In this document: one piece after another, positions 1 through 7,356 of the stretch
Layout: every line of letters begins with the position of its first letter
Position numbering within the stretch: position 1 is the stretch's first letter
Virus record (IMG/VR): IMGVR_UViG_3300017724_002943
Span: 1 to 26,475 of that record
Length of the DNA stretch: 26,475 nt
Direction: 5' to 3' (one strand)
Source: a virus
Made by a program: the position numbers and the translations under genes
The notes under the pieces: generated by a model
The model's database searches: none
What the model was told of the DNA's origin: nothing
Seen by the model: only the letters and a program-made list of their open reading frames with translations

Positions 1-1
1 A

Positions 2-421
2 CCTACAATCCCTGAAAAAAAGGAGTGGCAATTTGTTTATGATTTCATCCTCGAAGAACTCGAGGAATATAAACATGCTTGTGAAACAGGAGATATTGTT
101 GAGATTCTTGATGCTTTATGTGATATTGCCTACGTTTCATTGGGTAACGGAACTATGCTACATGGTCTTAAAGATAAAATATGGCCAGCATATCAAGAAG
201 TACAAGGGTCGAATATGTCGAAGGCTTGCTCAAGCGAAGAGGATGCACAAGCAACCGTGGAACTTAGATCAAAAGAGCAAAAAGAACCGTGTCACTATGA
301 GAAGGTTGGAAAATATTATATTGTCTATAGAACACGTGATAGAAAAGTAATGAAAAATGTCAACTATTACAGACCAGATCTTAAACAATTTTTTACAAAA
401 GAAGAAATAAAGAATGTATAA
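2..421 (+). CDS. MazG-like nucleotide pyrophosphohydrolase, 5' end outside window
   Basis: The reading frame is open from base 2 to the stop at 421 (139 residues visible), so the start lies upstream of the window. Residues 18-37 carry the all-alpha NTP pyrophosphohydrolase signature: EELEE followed by DIVEILD, whose acidic residues bind Mg2+ in MazG/HisE-type enzymes. The phrase SNMSK near residue 70 and the ending NYYRPDLKQFF also match, from memory, phage members of this family. These enzymes hydrolyse (d)NTPs to monophosphates, which in phages is thought to tune nucleotide pools or alarmone signalling. It overlaps the polymerase gene by 8 bp. About 40-45 percent GC over the first 300 bases contrasts with the AT-rich neighbours. 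Family is fairly sure; substrate unknown. Confidence 0.8.
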   Translation, partial: PTIPEKKEWQFVYDFILEELEEYKHACETGDIVEILDALCDIAYVSLGNGTMLHGLKDKIWPAYQEVQGSNMSKACSSEEDAQATVELRSKEQKEPCHYEKVGKYYIVYRTRDRKVMKNVNYYRPDLKQFFTKEEIKNV

Positions 422-2096
422 AAAGGCATTTGCAAGACGTCTTAAAGATAATAAGTTTTTAATACATTTATGGGAAGATCAGGGTTATTCTAAAGTAGAA
501 TGGGATAATCAAGCTTATATTGAATGTCATGAAGCTGATGCTCAATTTACTGGACTAAATGGTGAACCTCTTAAAAAAATTAAGAACTATAGAAATGATA
601 CTCCAAAACTTCATTTCCATGATATGCCTCCCTATCAAAAATTTCTAGTTGAAAAATATGGAATTAATGATGAGCCCTCTTTAACCCATAGAGAAATATT
701 TTTTGATATTGAAACAGAAATGGGTGATGCTCTTACAGAAGAATACATCAAGTCAGCACCTAAAAAAGTTACATCAATAGCTTGGTATGATAAACAAGTA
801 GATTTGTGGGGTATTGTTATTTTAGATCCTAAAGGACAACTAAAACATACTAAAGCAAAAAACAAAGAAATAATTCCTTGTAAAACAGAAGGAGAATTAT
901 TAGCTAAATTTCTAGAATTGTTTAGGGAAATGGATCCTGATATTATAGTAGGGTGGAATAGTGATTACTTTGACGTTCCTTATTTATATTATAGAATGTG
1001 TAATGTATTAGGAGAAGATTTTGCAAGACATTTATCTCCTATTGGTTATGTAAGAGAAACACCTTGGTTTAAAGATCAATACATTCAAATAGCAGGTGTT
1101 GAATCTTTAGATTATATGAGACTACACAAAAAATTCAGTTGGGCAGATGAACCCTCTATGAGGTTAGATGCTATTGGAGAAAAATATGTAGGAATGAATA
1201 AAATAGAATATGAAGGTAACCTTGATCAATTATTTGAAACTGATATTCATAAATTTATTAAATATAATTTTGTTGATGTTGAGATATTAAAAAAACTAGA
1301 TGAAAAGTTAGATTATTTAGCATTAACTAAAAATCTAGCACATAAAGGTAAACATAATTATAGTGAGGTTTATGCTAATACTAAAACACAAGATGGAGCT
1401 ATTTCAGCTTATTTATTAAGTAAAGGTATTATCCCTCCTGCAAAGGAACGTAATCCAATTTCTAAAAAGAACTATGCTGGTGGGTATTTATTTTGCCCTA
1501 AAGCAGGAATTTATAATTATGTTTTTGATGAAGATTTAACATCACTATATCCTTCAATTATTATGACTATTAACATTGGTAAAGAAACTATGGTTGGGAG
1601 AATTATAGATGCCGATGATAGAAATAATCGTTTAGGTTTAAATGATTTGAAATGTAGAGATTATGCTGAAGAATTAATTGTTGAGAATTTAAAAAGAAAT
1701 AGAACAAAAGTTAATATAGGTAGAATTGTTGCAATGGTAGAACAAAATGATTTATCAATTTCAGCAAATGGTGTTATGTTTAGTACAGATCGTGAGTCAG
1801 TATTATCTACTATTTTAAAAAAATGGTTTGATGAAAGAGTTAAGTATAAAAACGAAATGAAAAAATCATATAAATCCGGAAATAAAGAAGAAGGTGCTGC
1901 TTTTCATATGAAACAATATACTATGAAAATTTTACTCAATTCGTTATATGGTGCCACAGCTTTAGGATCATTCCGTTATGGGAATGTTATATTATCTGAA
2001 GCTATAACGCTTAGTGGACAACGAATTATACAAGAATCTGCATTAGCAGCTAATAGGCACATGAATAAAGTTATAAAAGAAGGATTAGAATTATGA
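414..2096 (+). CDS. 43A: DNA polymerase gp43, N-terminal part (exonuclease, motifs A and B)
   Basis: This is the N-terminal 560 residues of a T4-type family B replicative polymerase. The 3'-5' exonuclease motifs are visible: FFDIETE (Exo I, D98/E100), IIVGWNSDYFDVPYL (Exo II, about 178-191) and YNFVDVEIL (Exo III, about 284-292). Polymerase motif A is DEDLTSLYPSI (372-382) and motif B is KILLNSLYG (505-513). The chain stops shortly after motif B, so the catalytic DTDS motif C is missing here and lies in the next gene. The two pieces total 870 residues, close to the roughly 900 of T4 gp43, so nothing large is lost. The stop overlaps the start of 43B in ATGA, suggesting translational coupling. 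It overlaps the upstream pyrophosphohydrolase gene by 8 bp. Confidence 0.96.
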   Translation: MYKKAFARRLKDNKFLIHLWEDQGYSKVEWDNQAYIECHEADAQFTGLNGEPLKKIKNYRNDTPKLHFHDMPPYQKFLVEKYGINDEPSLTHREIFFDIETEMGDALTEEYIKSAPKKVTSIAWYDKQVDLWGIVILDPKGQLKHTKAKNKEIIPCKTEGELLAKFLELFREMDPDIIVGWNSDYFDVPYLYYRMCNVLGEDFARHLSPIGYVRETPWFKDQYIQIAGVESLDYMRLHKKFSWADEPSMRLDAIGEKYVGMNKIEYEGNLDQLFETDIHKFIKYNFVDVEILKKLDEKLDYLALTKNLAHKGKHNYSEVYANTKTQDGAISAYLLSKGIIPPAKERNPISKKNYAGGYLFCPKAGIYNYVFDEDLTSLYPSIIMTINIGKETMVGRIIDADDRNNRLGLNDLKCRDYAEELIVENLKRNRTKVNIGRIVAMVEQNDLSISANGVMFSTDRESVLSTILKKWFDERVKYKNEMKKSYKSGNKEEGAAFHMKQYTMKILLNSLYGATALGSFRYGNVILSEAITLSGQRIIQESALAANRHMNKVIKEGLEL

Positions 2097-3025
2097 AACA
2101 TTTAGAAGATACCCCATGGTGGATTTGTGATTCAGATGATACAAATTATGTAGCATACTCAGATACAGATTCAATTTATATACATGCTGAACCTTTATTA
2201 AGACATTTATATCCTGAATTTGAAACTATGCCTAGTGAAGAAAAAGATGATAAACTAGAAGATATTGCTTTAAAATACCAAGATATTATTACTAATTCTT
2301 ATGATTCATTAGCTACAGATTGTTTTAATGCTAAAGGCAAACATAGATTAGAAATGAAAACTGAATGTGTTATTCGTTCAGCTTACTTTAGGGCTACAAG
2401 ACGTTATGCTCAATGGATTACAAAACAAGAAGGTATTGTAAAAGAATCCCTTGATGTTAAAGGTCTTGAATTTAAAAAAGCTAATTTCCCTCCTGTATTA
2501 GGTAAATTTTTTCATAAAACTCTAGTTGATGTTTTAAAAGGAACAGAACAAAGTGAAATAGATAGTAGATTAAAATTATTTAAAACACAAATTTTAGATG
2601 GAACAATTCCTCTTACAGAATTAGGAAATCCTACATCCGTTAAAAAATTAAATAAATACACAGAGCGTAAGGCTAGAGCTGGAGAAATGTTTTCAATTAT
2701 AGGTAAAGGAGCACCAGCAGCTGTTAAAGCAACAATTATTTATAATGATTTACTTAAATTTTGGGGTTTAAATAAAAATCATAATTATATTACACAGGGT
2801 AGTAAAGTTAAATGGATTTATATGAAACCAAACCCATATCAAATTGATGCTATTGCTTTCCTAGACTATGATTTACCAGAAAAAATTCGTATATTCATTG
2901 AGCAATATGCAGATAGAAAAAAAATATTCGAGTCCATATTATTAAATAAATTAGAAGGATTTTATAATGATTTAGGATGGACACTAAATTTAAATCCTTA
3001 CCAACAAATGTTTTTTAATATATAA
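2093..3025 (+). CDS. 43B: DNA polymerase gp43, C-terminal part (motif C, thumb)
   Basis: 310 residues continue the polymerase directly. YSDTDSIY at 22-29 is motif C with the two catalytic aspartates (D24, D26). DVKGLEFKKANFPP further on corresponds to the palm-thumb transition of T4-like polymerases. The last residues, NPYQQMFFNI, resemble a clamp-binding tail with paired aromatics, as at the C-terminus of T4 gp43; this is inference. The ATG at 2093 lies inside the stop of 43A, and about 20 residues precede motif C, so the start is well placed. Active polymerase must form by assembly of both chains. The frame is open upstream only to about 2069, so a one-base change within roughly 28 nt would fuse the genes. 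Confidence 0.95.
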   Translation: MKHLEDTPWWICDSDDTNYVAYSDTDSIYIHAEPLLRHLYPEFETMPSEEKDDKLEDIALKYQDIITNSYDSLATDCFNAKGKHRLEMKTECVIRSAYFRATRRYAQWITKQEGIVKESLDVKGLEFKKANFPPVLGKFFHKTLVDVLKGTEQSEIDSRLKLFKTQILDGTIPLTELGNPTSVKKLNKYTERKARAGEMFSIIGKGAPAAVKATIIYNDLLKFWGLNKNHNYITQGSKVKWIYMKPNPYQIDAIAFLDYDLPEKIRIFIEQYADRKKIFESILLNKLEGFYNDLGWTLNLNPYQQMFFNI

Positions 3026-3026
3026 T

Positions 3027-3407
3027 ATGGCTAAAGATAAACCCGATATGTTTGCAGAAAATAAGGCAATTATGCCTTATGGAGATAGTGTGGGAGCACC
3101 TGCTATTCGACCTACTAATATTGGGGCTTTTAAACAAGAAAAAATCTTAAAAACTAATCATTACTTTAAATCTCGTTTTGATGAAATAAAAGATGAATAT
3201 AAAAAATTATTAGAGGCTTTTAAATGGAATGATTTAGTTTATAGTAGTGACTTTAGATTTGAACCTATAAAAGGTCATACTTATCACTTGTATCAAAAAG
3301 AAGATGAAACATTATTTTTATCATTAATAAAACCTAATGAGTGGGATATGATTTTTATAGGATCTTTTGAAATGGGTTCGGATGATAAATGGAATAAAAT
3401 AAATTGA
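3027..3407 (+). CDS. DUF2452-like protein
   Basis: 126 residues of unknown function. The order of motifs matches, from memory, the DUF2452 family that is common in Bacteroidota genomes: MPYGDSVGAPAIRP near the N-terminus, FKSRFDEIKDEYKKL, a GHTYHLYQK segment, LFLSLIKPNEW and a C-terminal GSFEM...DKW. No signal peptide or membrane segment is visible, so it is probably cytoplasmic. It starts one base after the 43B stop and is followed within 5 bp by the clamp gene, placing it inside the replication operon. A role as a replisome accessory is possible but only from position. The family match also supports a Bacteroidota host. Confidence 0.75.
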   Translation: MAKDKPDMFAENKAIMPYGDSVGAPAIRPTNIGAFKQEKILKTNHYFKSRFDEIKDEYKKLLEAFKWNDLVYSSDFRFEPIKGHTYHLYQKEDETLFLSLIKPNEWDMIFIGSFEMGSDDKWNKIN

Positions 3408-3411
3408 AAAT

Positions 3412-4146
3412 ATGATAAATAAACAAAAACTCCAATCAGTAATTAACAAATATTATTTAAATGTTAATGAAGCAGTAAAATGGGTTATAGAAGATAACAC
3501 ATTAAGTATTGACTTTATGTCTCCTACTAAAGATATTATAGGTAAACTTACTTGTAATGAATTTGAGTTAGAAGATAGTACATTAGCAATTTATGATACT
3601 AAAAAATTAAATAGTTTAGTTAGTATTTGTAATGGAGATTTACTTTTAGAACTAGAAAAAACAAATAAGATATTTACTAAATTAAAAATATCAGATTTAA
3701 ATTTTAACTTAACATATGCTTTATCTGATGCTTTACTTATTGGTAAAGTTGGAACTGTTAATATACCAGACTTTGTAGTTAAACTAAATTTAACTACTGA
3801 AGATATTGAAAATTTAATTAAAGCAAAAAGTGCATTATCCCAGGTAGATAATATGTTAGTAACAACAACTACCAATTTAGATGGAGAAAACATTTGTGAA
3901 TTTATATTTGGTGATGAATCAGGACATAATAACAAAATTACCTATCAAATAATGGGTGATATAACAGAACAAGATTTAAAAATTCCATTTAATTCAGATA
4001 CATTTAAAACAATTCTTCATGCTAATAAAGATATGGAAGAAGGAACATTAAATATTGGTTCAATGGGATTAATTGAAATGAAATTTAAAACAGATACTAT
4101 TTCCTCAGAATATTTTATGGTAAGGAAAGCAGAAACTGATTTTTAA
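3412..4146 (+). CDS. 45: Sliding clamp gp45
   Basis: 244 residues, close to the 228 of T4 gp45, the trimeric ring that tethers the polymerase to DNA and also activates late transcription in T4. Sequence identity to T4 is low. The assignment rests on length, the FELEDSTLAIYDTKKLNSLVSI segment (equivalent to the DVAIYDLNGFLGILSLV region of T4 gp45), the two-domain beta-rich pattern, the ending SEYFMVRKAETDF (T4 ends NYVVALEADSTHDF) and its place just after the polymerase. It starts 4 bp after the DUF2452-like gene. In T4 the clamp is directly followed by 44 and 62; here about 3.2 kb of chaperone and unknown genes lie between. Confidence 0.88.
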   Translation: MINKQKLQSVINKYYLNVNEAVKWVIEDNTLSIDFMSPTKDIIGKLTCNEFELEDSTLAIYDTKKLNSLVSICNGDLLLELEKTNKIFTKLKISDLNFNLTYALSDALLIGKVGTVNIPDFVVKLNLTTEDIENLIKAKSALSQVDNMLVTTTTNLDGENICEFIFGDESGHNNKITYQIMGDITEQDLKIPFNSDTFKTILHANKDMEEGTLNIGSMGLIEMKFKTDTISSEYFMVRKAETDF

Positions 4147-4170
4147 TATATGTATTAGAGAATAAACTGA

Positions 4171-4687
4171 CCTAAGGGCGTAAGTTATTTATTTTATTAT
4201 TAACCGCTGATCTAACGACAGCATAAAAACAAAGTGATATGAGTACACATTTTTTAGAGAGATTTTACAACCCGTATGATCTATTATTTCGCAACCTGTT
4301 TGAATCAGGAGCAACATTTACACCGGCTGGAGAAGCCAAACAACAATATCCAATTAATATTTTTGAAGATGATCTAGGTCTAACTTTTGAGTTAGCTTGT
4401 ACTGGCATTCCTAAAGAAGCCATTGAAGTTAAATTAGAAGGAGATATGATTACCTTTGCATATGATAAGGATAAAACACCAGAACCCGAAAGGAGTTATA
4501 TTCATAGAGGGATTGCCAAACGTTCTTTTAATTTAGCTTATAAATTAGGAACAAAATTTACACCAAATAAAGCAAGTGCTAATTTTAATGATGGATTACT
4601 AATAGTTACAGTACCATTTGCAAAAGAAGCTGCGCCTAAAGTTTTAAAAATTAATTAATTAGTCTTAACAGAAGTTCGCCCTTTAGG
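4171..4687. repeat. Short imperfect inverted repeat flanking the Hsp20 gene
   Basis: CCTAAGGGCG at 4171-4180, in the gap before the Hsp20 gene, is nearly the reverse complement of CGCCCTTTAGG at 4677-4687, in the gap after it; the second copy has one extra T. Both copies are followed by similar T/A-rich stretches. The 92-bp gap at 4147-4238 has no other recognisable element and no clear promoter of the type seen elsewhere in the window. The pair could be operator-like sites or chance; only about 10 bp match. Confidence 0.25.
4239..4658 (+). CDS. Hsp20 / alpha-crystallin small heat-shock protein
   Basis: 139 residues. The alpha-crystallin domain runs from about residue 38 to the end: PINIFEDDLGLTFELACTGI, then KEAIEVKLEGDMITFAYDKD, RSYIHRGIAKRSFNLAYKLG, and the hallmark GLLIVTVPF close to the C-terminus. 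Small heat-shock proteins hold unfolding proteins without ATP and hand them to other chaperones. Hsp20 genes are known in T4-like marine phages, especially cyanophages. Here it lies just upstream of a GroES/GroEL pair, giving an apparent complete holding-and-folding set. It has gaps of 92 bp before and 83 bp after, unusually wide for this window, so it may be expressed separately; no clear promoter was found upstream. Confidence 0.93.
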   Translation: MSTHFLERFYNPYDLLFRNLFESGATFTPAGEAKQQYPINIFEDDLGLTFELACTGIPKEAIEVKLEGDMITFAYDKDKTPEPERSYIHRGIAKRSFNLAYKLGTKFTPNKASANFNDGLLIVTVPFAKEAAPKVLKIN

Positions 4688-4718
4688 TTGGATTATTTAA
4701 TTATTATTCGTATATTAC
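4688..4718 (+). promoter_or_regulatory. Bacteroidota-type promoter (TTGG-N19-TATAT)
   Basis: TTGG at 4688-4691 and TATATTAC at 4711-4718 are separated by exactly 19 bp up to TATAT. The same arrangement recurs at three other gaps of the window. It resembles the Bacteroidota vegetative promoter, a TTTG-like -33 box and TAnnTTTG -7 box. It lies 24 bp before the small gene at 4742 and would drive that gene plus groES and groEL. Confidence 0.65.
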
Positions 4719-4741
4719 GGTAAACAAAAATAAAAAGTTAT

Positions 4742-5038
4742 ATGGCAAAAATTACAGACCCCCTATTAGAACCCTATTTTATAGGCAAAGATACACATTG
4801 TTATACTGTGTATGAAGTTGTTACCCCCCAAGCAAAGTATTTAGAAAAAGGTAGTGAAGGTAAAGATTATGAAAAACCTCAAGGACATTATTCTTCTTTT
4901 GGGGCTGCTTTACAAAAAATAGCAAAAGAAAAACTAAATAGTGAAAAAGATCATTATAGTAGTATTAAAGAATATGTTGAAAGGTGGGAGGAATTATTAA
5001 TCGAATTAAAAAAATTACAAAATTATAAAGGACTATGA
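4742..5038 (+). CDS. Small protein of unknown function upstream of groES
   Basis: 98 residues that I do not recognise with confidence. The N-terminal half contains DTHCYTVYEVVTP and GHYSSFGAALQKIAKEKL, a pattern reminiscent of small phage proteins in which a beta hairpin is followed by a helix (DUF5405-like, weak memory only). The C-terminal third, EYVERWEELLIELKKLQ, is probably a helix able to form a coiled coil. No membrane segment or metal-binding motif is seen. It is the first gene after a predicted promoter and overlaps groES by 4 bp (ATGA), so it is probably co-translated with the chaperonin genes. A link to chaperonin function is possible but rests only on position. Confidence 0.75.
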   Translation: MAKITDPLLEPYFIGKDTHCYTVYEVVTPQAKYLEKGSEGKDYEKPQGHYSSFGAALQKIAKEKLNSEKDHYSSIKEYVERWEELLIELKKLQNYKGL

Positions 5039-5427
5039 ATTTAGAAGCATTATTTAACGCAGTTATTGTTAAACCCTTAGAAGTAGAGGAAGAAACATAT
5101 GGATCAATTGTAGTACCAGATATTGGTAAAGATAAAAACGAACATGGTACTGTAGTAGCAGTAGGCCCAGGTTCAAATACACATATGGGTCATTTTATCC
5201 CAAATGTAATTGAAGTTGGGGATATAGTTGTTCTTCCAACTCAAGGTTTTACTAAATTAGAACATGAAGGAGAAGAATATTACATTGGACCCGAAAATCA
5301 AGTTTTAGCTAGAGTAAAAAAAGAAGTTAATGTTGAAGAAGTATTAGCTGAAACAGAACCATTAGATGAAAACCATTTAATTAGTGAAGAAGAATTTAAT
5401 CAATTAGAAAATAAAGACAATGAGTAA
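5035..5427 (+). CDS. groES: GroES-like co-chaperonin (Cpn10)
   Basis: 130 residues. The first 97 form a Cpn10 fold: FNAVIVKPLEVEEETYGSIVVPD corresponds to the first strand and the mobile loop, with GSIVVP matching the GGIVLP-like tripeptide that docks to GroEL. GTVVAVGPG, VGDIVVLPTQGFTKLEHEGEEYYIG and QVLARV follow in the usual order. A strongly acidic tail of about 33 residues (98-130), absent from E. coli GroES, extends the protein; its role is unknown. T4 gp31 is a functional GroES analogue needed to fold the major capsid protein, so a similar role is likely. It overlaps the upstream gene by 4 bp and groEL by 8 bp, consistent with tightly coupled expression with its partner. Confidence 0.93.
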   Translation: MNLEALFNAVIVKPLEVEEETYGSIVVPDIGKDKNEHGTVVAVGPGSNTHMGHFIPNVIEVGDIVVLPTQGFTKLEHEGEEYYIGPENQVLARVKKEVNVEEVLAETEPLDENHLISEEEFNQLENKDNE

Positions 5428-7045
5428 AGTTATAGAATTTGGCCCTGAAGGGAGAAAAAAATTAGTAAAAGGAATTGACACTTTAGCTAACGCAGTTGTG
5501 TCAACATTAGGACCTAATGGAAGAAATGTTGTAATTGAAAAAGAACACCAACAAGTACAATCTACAAAAGATGGGGTTACAGTAGCAAGACATATATCAG
5601 TAAAAGATCCTGTTGAAAATTTAGGAGTTAATTTAGTTAGAGAAGCATCAATTAAAACAGCAGATAAAGCTGGAGATGGAACAACTACTTCAACTTTATT
5701 AGCTAGAGAAATGATTAATGAAGGATTACAACATTTAGCTAATGGAGCTAATGCTGTTGAAATTAAAAGAGGAATTGATAAAGCTGTAAATTCAGTAACA
5801 GATAGTCTTAGAAAGAATATAGCTGAAGATATAAGTGAAGAATCTCAATTAGAACAAGTAGCGACTATATCAGCAAATAATGACCCTGAAGTAGGAAAAT
5901 TAATCGCAACTGCTATTCAAAAAGTAGGACATGAGGGTGTAGTCCATATTGAAGAAAGTAAATCAGGAGATACTTATTTAGAAACTGTTGAAGGAATGCA
6001 ATTTGAGAGAGGTTATAAATCTCATTATTTTGTAACTAATAATAGTACTATGACTAGTACTTTGGAAGATGTCCAAATCCTTATAGTAGATGAAAGAGTT
6101 ACAACTGTAAAAAATTTATTACCTATTTTAGAAAGTGTATCTGCTAATAATAAATCACTTTTAATTATTGCTGAAGATATTGATAATGAAGCTTTAGCAA
6201 CTCTTATTGTTAATAAAGGAAGAGGAATTCTAAAAGCATGTGCCGTAAAAGCACCAGATTTTGGAGATAGAAGAAAACTTATTTTAGAAGATATAGCAAC
6301 TTTAACAGGAGGAACAGTATTTTCAAAAGAAAAAGGTCATAAATGGGATAAATTCCAACATAGTTGGTTTGGTGAAGCTAGAACTGTTACTATTACTAAA
6401 GATAAAACAACAATTATTGATGGTAAAGGTGAAGAAGATAAAGTTAATTCAAGAATAGAGAATCTTACATCACAGATAGAAAATGCTGAAAGCGATTTTG
6501 AAAAAGAACAATTACAAAACAGATTAGCTAGATTATGTGGAGGTGTTTCTATTATTCATGTAGGAGGATTTACTGAAACTGAAATGAATGAGAAAAAAGA
6601 CAGAGTAGATGATGCCCTAAATGCTACAAAAGCAGCAATTGAAGAAGGTATTGTACCTGGAGGAGGAACAGCATTATTATATGCTAGACAAGCTATTGAT
6701 AATTGTAATATTGGGGCTGGAATTGTTTACAAAGCATGTGGTAAACCTTTTGAACAAATATTAGTAAATGCTGGTCATGATTCAGTTGGAGCCCAAATGT
6801 TAGGTAAATATCAATTAGTTGAAGGTGGGAATAATACATGGGCTGGTTATGATCTTAAAAAAGCAGAAGTTGTTAATATGAAAGAAGCTGGGATTATTGA
6901 TCCTACTAAAGTGACAAGAGTTGCTCTTGAAAATGCGGCTGCAGTAGCAGGTACAGTATTGTTAACAGAATGTATAGTAGTAAATGAACCTAAGGAGGAT
7001 GACAATCAACCACAAATTGACCCTTCATCAATGATGGGGATGTAA
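5420..7045 (+). CDS. groEL: GroEL-type chaperonin, full length
   Basis: 541 residues, collinear with E. coli GroEL (548). The ATP-binding GDGTTT is at 85-90, and the hydrolytic aspartate lies in RVDDALNATKAAIEEG. Apical substrate and GroES-binding residues are kept: RGYKSHYF, LLPILESV and ALATLIVN correspond to Y199/Y203/F204, L234/L237 and the V263/V264 region. TKVTRVALENAAAVAGT near the end is canonical. Differences are an unusual GHKWDKFQHSWFG segment at the apical-intermediate boundary, a short deletion near DNCNIGAG, and PSSMMGM in place of the long GGM tail. All catalytic elements look intact, so it is probably an active ring chaperonin that works with the adjacent GroES on virion proteins or host proteins. 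Confidence 0.98.
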   Translation: MSKVIEFGPEGRKKLVKGIDTLANAVVSTLGPNGRNVVIEKEHQQVQSTKDGVTVARHISVKDPVENLGVNLVREASIKTADKAGDGTTTSTLLAREMINEGLQHLANGANAVEIKRGIDKAVNSVTDSLRKNIAEDISEESQLEQVATISANNDPEVGKLIATAIQKVGHEGVVHIEESKSGDTYLETVEGMQFERGYKSHYFVTNNSTMTSTLEDVQILIVDERVTTVKNLLPILESVSANNKSLLIIAEDIDNEALATLIVNKGRGILKACAVKAPDFGDRRKLILEDIATLTGGTVFSKEKGHKWDKFQHSWFGEARTVTITKDKTTIIDGKGEEDKVNSRIENLTSQIENAESDFEKEQLQNRLARLCGGVSIIHVGGFTETEMNEKKDRVDDALNATKAAIEEGIVPGGGTALLYARQAIDNCNIGAGIVYKACGKPFEQILVNAGHDSVGAQMLGKYQLVEGGNNTWAGYDLKKAEVVNMKEAGIIDPTKVTRVALENAAAVAGTVLLTECIVVNEPKEDDNQPQIDPSSMMGM

Positions 7046-7046
7046 T

Positions 7047-7319
7047 ATGGAAACAGTAATTAATGAACATAATGAACTAATAGCAACAAGAATACCACCT
7101 GGAGACAGGTGGGAACTTGTTGGTGATAGTAAAAAACAAGTATGGCCTACTCTAACAGAAACATTAGAGGCCTACTTAAATAAAACAAAATTTCAAGGAG
7201 AATATAGGTTAGATCCTATGGGGAGTAAATTATATGCTATCCATTCTACTGAAGAAGAAGTAAAACCAAAAGAAGAAAAAATGTATTCTTTATATGGTGA
7301 ATTTAGACAGGGTGTTTAA
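7047..7319 (+). CDS. Small protein of unknown function after groEL
   Basis: 90 residues, not recognised. It has a WELVGDSKKQVWPTLTETLEAYL stretch that could form a beta strand plus helix, then GEYRLDPMGSKLYAI, a likely hairpin, and a charged C-terminus. No signal peptide, membrane segment or cysteine motif is present. The start lies one base after the groEL stop (TAATATG), so it belongs to the chaperonin transcription unit. It is the last gene before the promoter that precedes the clamp-loader gene. Confidence 0.7.
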   Translation: METVINEHNELIATRIPPGDRWELVGDSKKQVWPTLTETLEAYLNKTKFQGEYRLDPMGSKLYAIHSTEEEVKPKEEKMYSLYGEFRQGV

Positions 7320-7321
7320 GT

Positions 7322-7352
7322 TTGGGAGTTTAATAAATATTTTGTATATTTA
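7322..7352 (+). promoter_or_regulatory. Bacteroidota-type promoter with start codon almost at the transcription start
   Basis: TTGG at 7322-7325, 19 bp, then TATATTTA at 7345-7352. The ATG of gene 44 is at 7357, only 4 bp past the -7 box. Transcription would begin at or within a few bases of the ATG, so the mRNA is predicted to be leaderless or nearly so. The motif matches the copies at 4688, 11134 and 24046. Confidence 0.7.
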
Positions 7353-7356
7353 GGTT

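Noticed and set aside
33-350. Open frame of 105 codons at the window start, in a different frame from the pyrophosphohydrolase
   Set aside because: The overlapping frame from base 2 carries clear family motifs; this frame has none and shares the same bases.
2069-2096. Programmed -1 frameshift in the polymerase
   Set aside because: No canonical slippery heptamer is present; ATGA coupling explains the arrangement better, though it is listed as a test.
4147-4154. TATATGTA after the clamp gene as a fifth promoter
   Set aside because: No TTGG lies at the 19-bp distance; the nearest GG-containing box is about 26 bp away.
4202-4222. GCTG...CAGC as a terminator hairpin before the Hsp20 gene
   Set aside because: The stem is only 4 bp with a 9-base loop and is not followed by a T-run.
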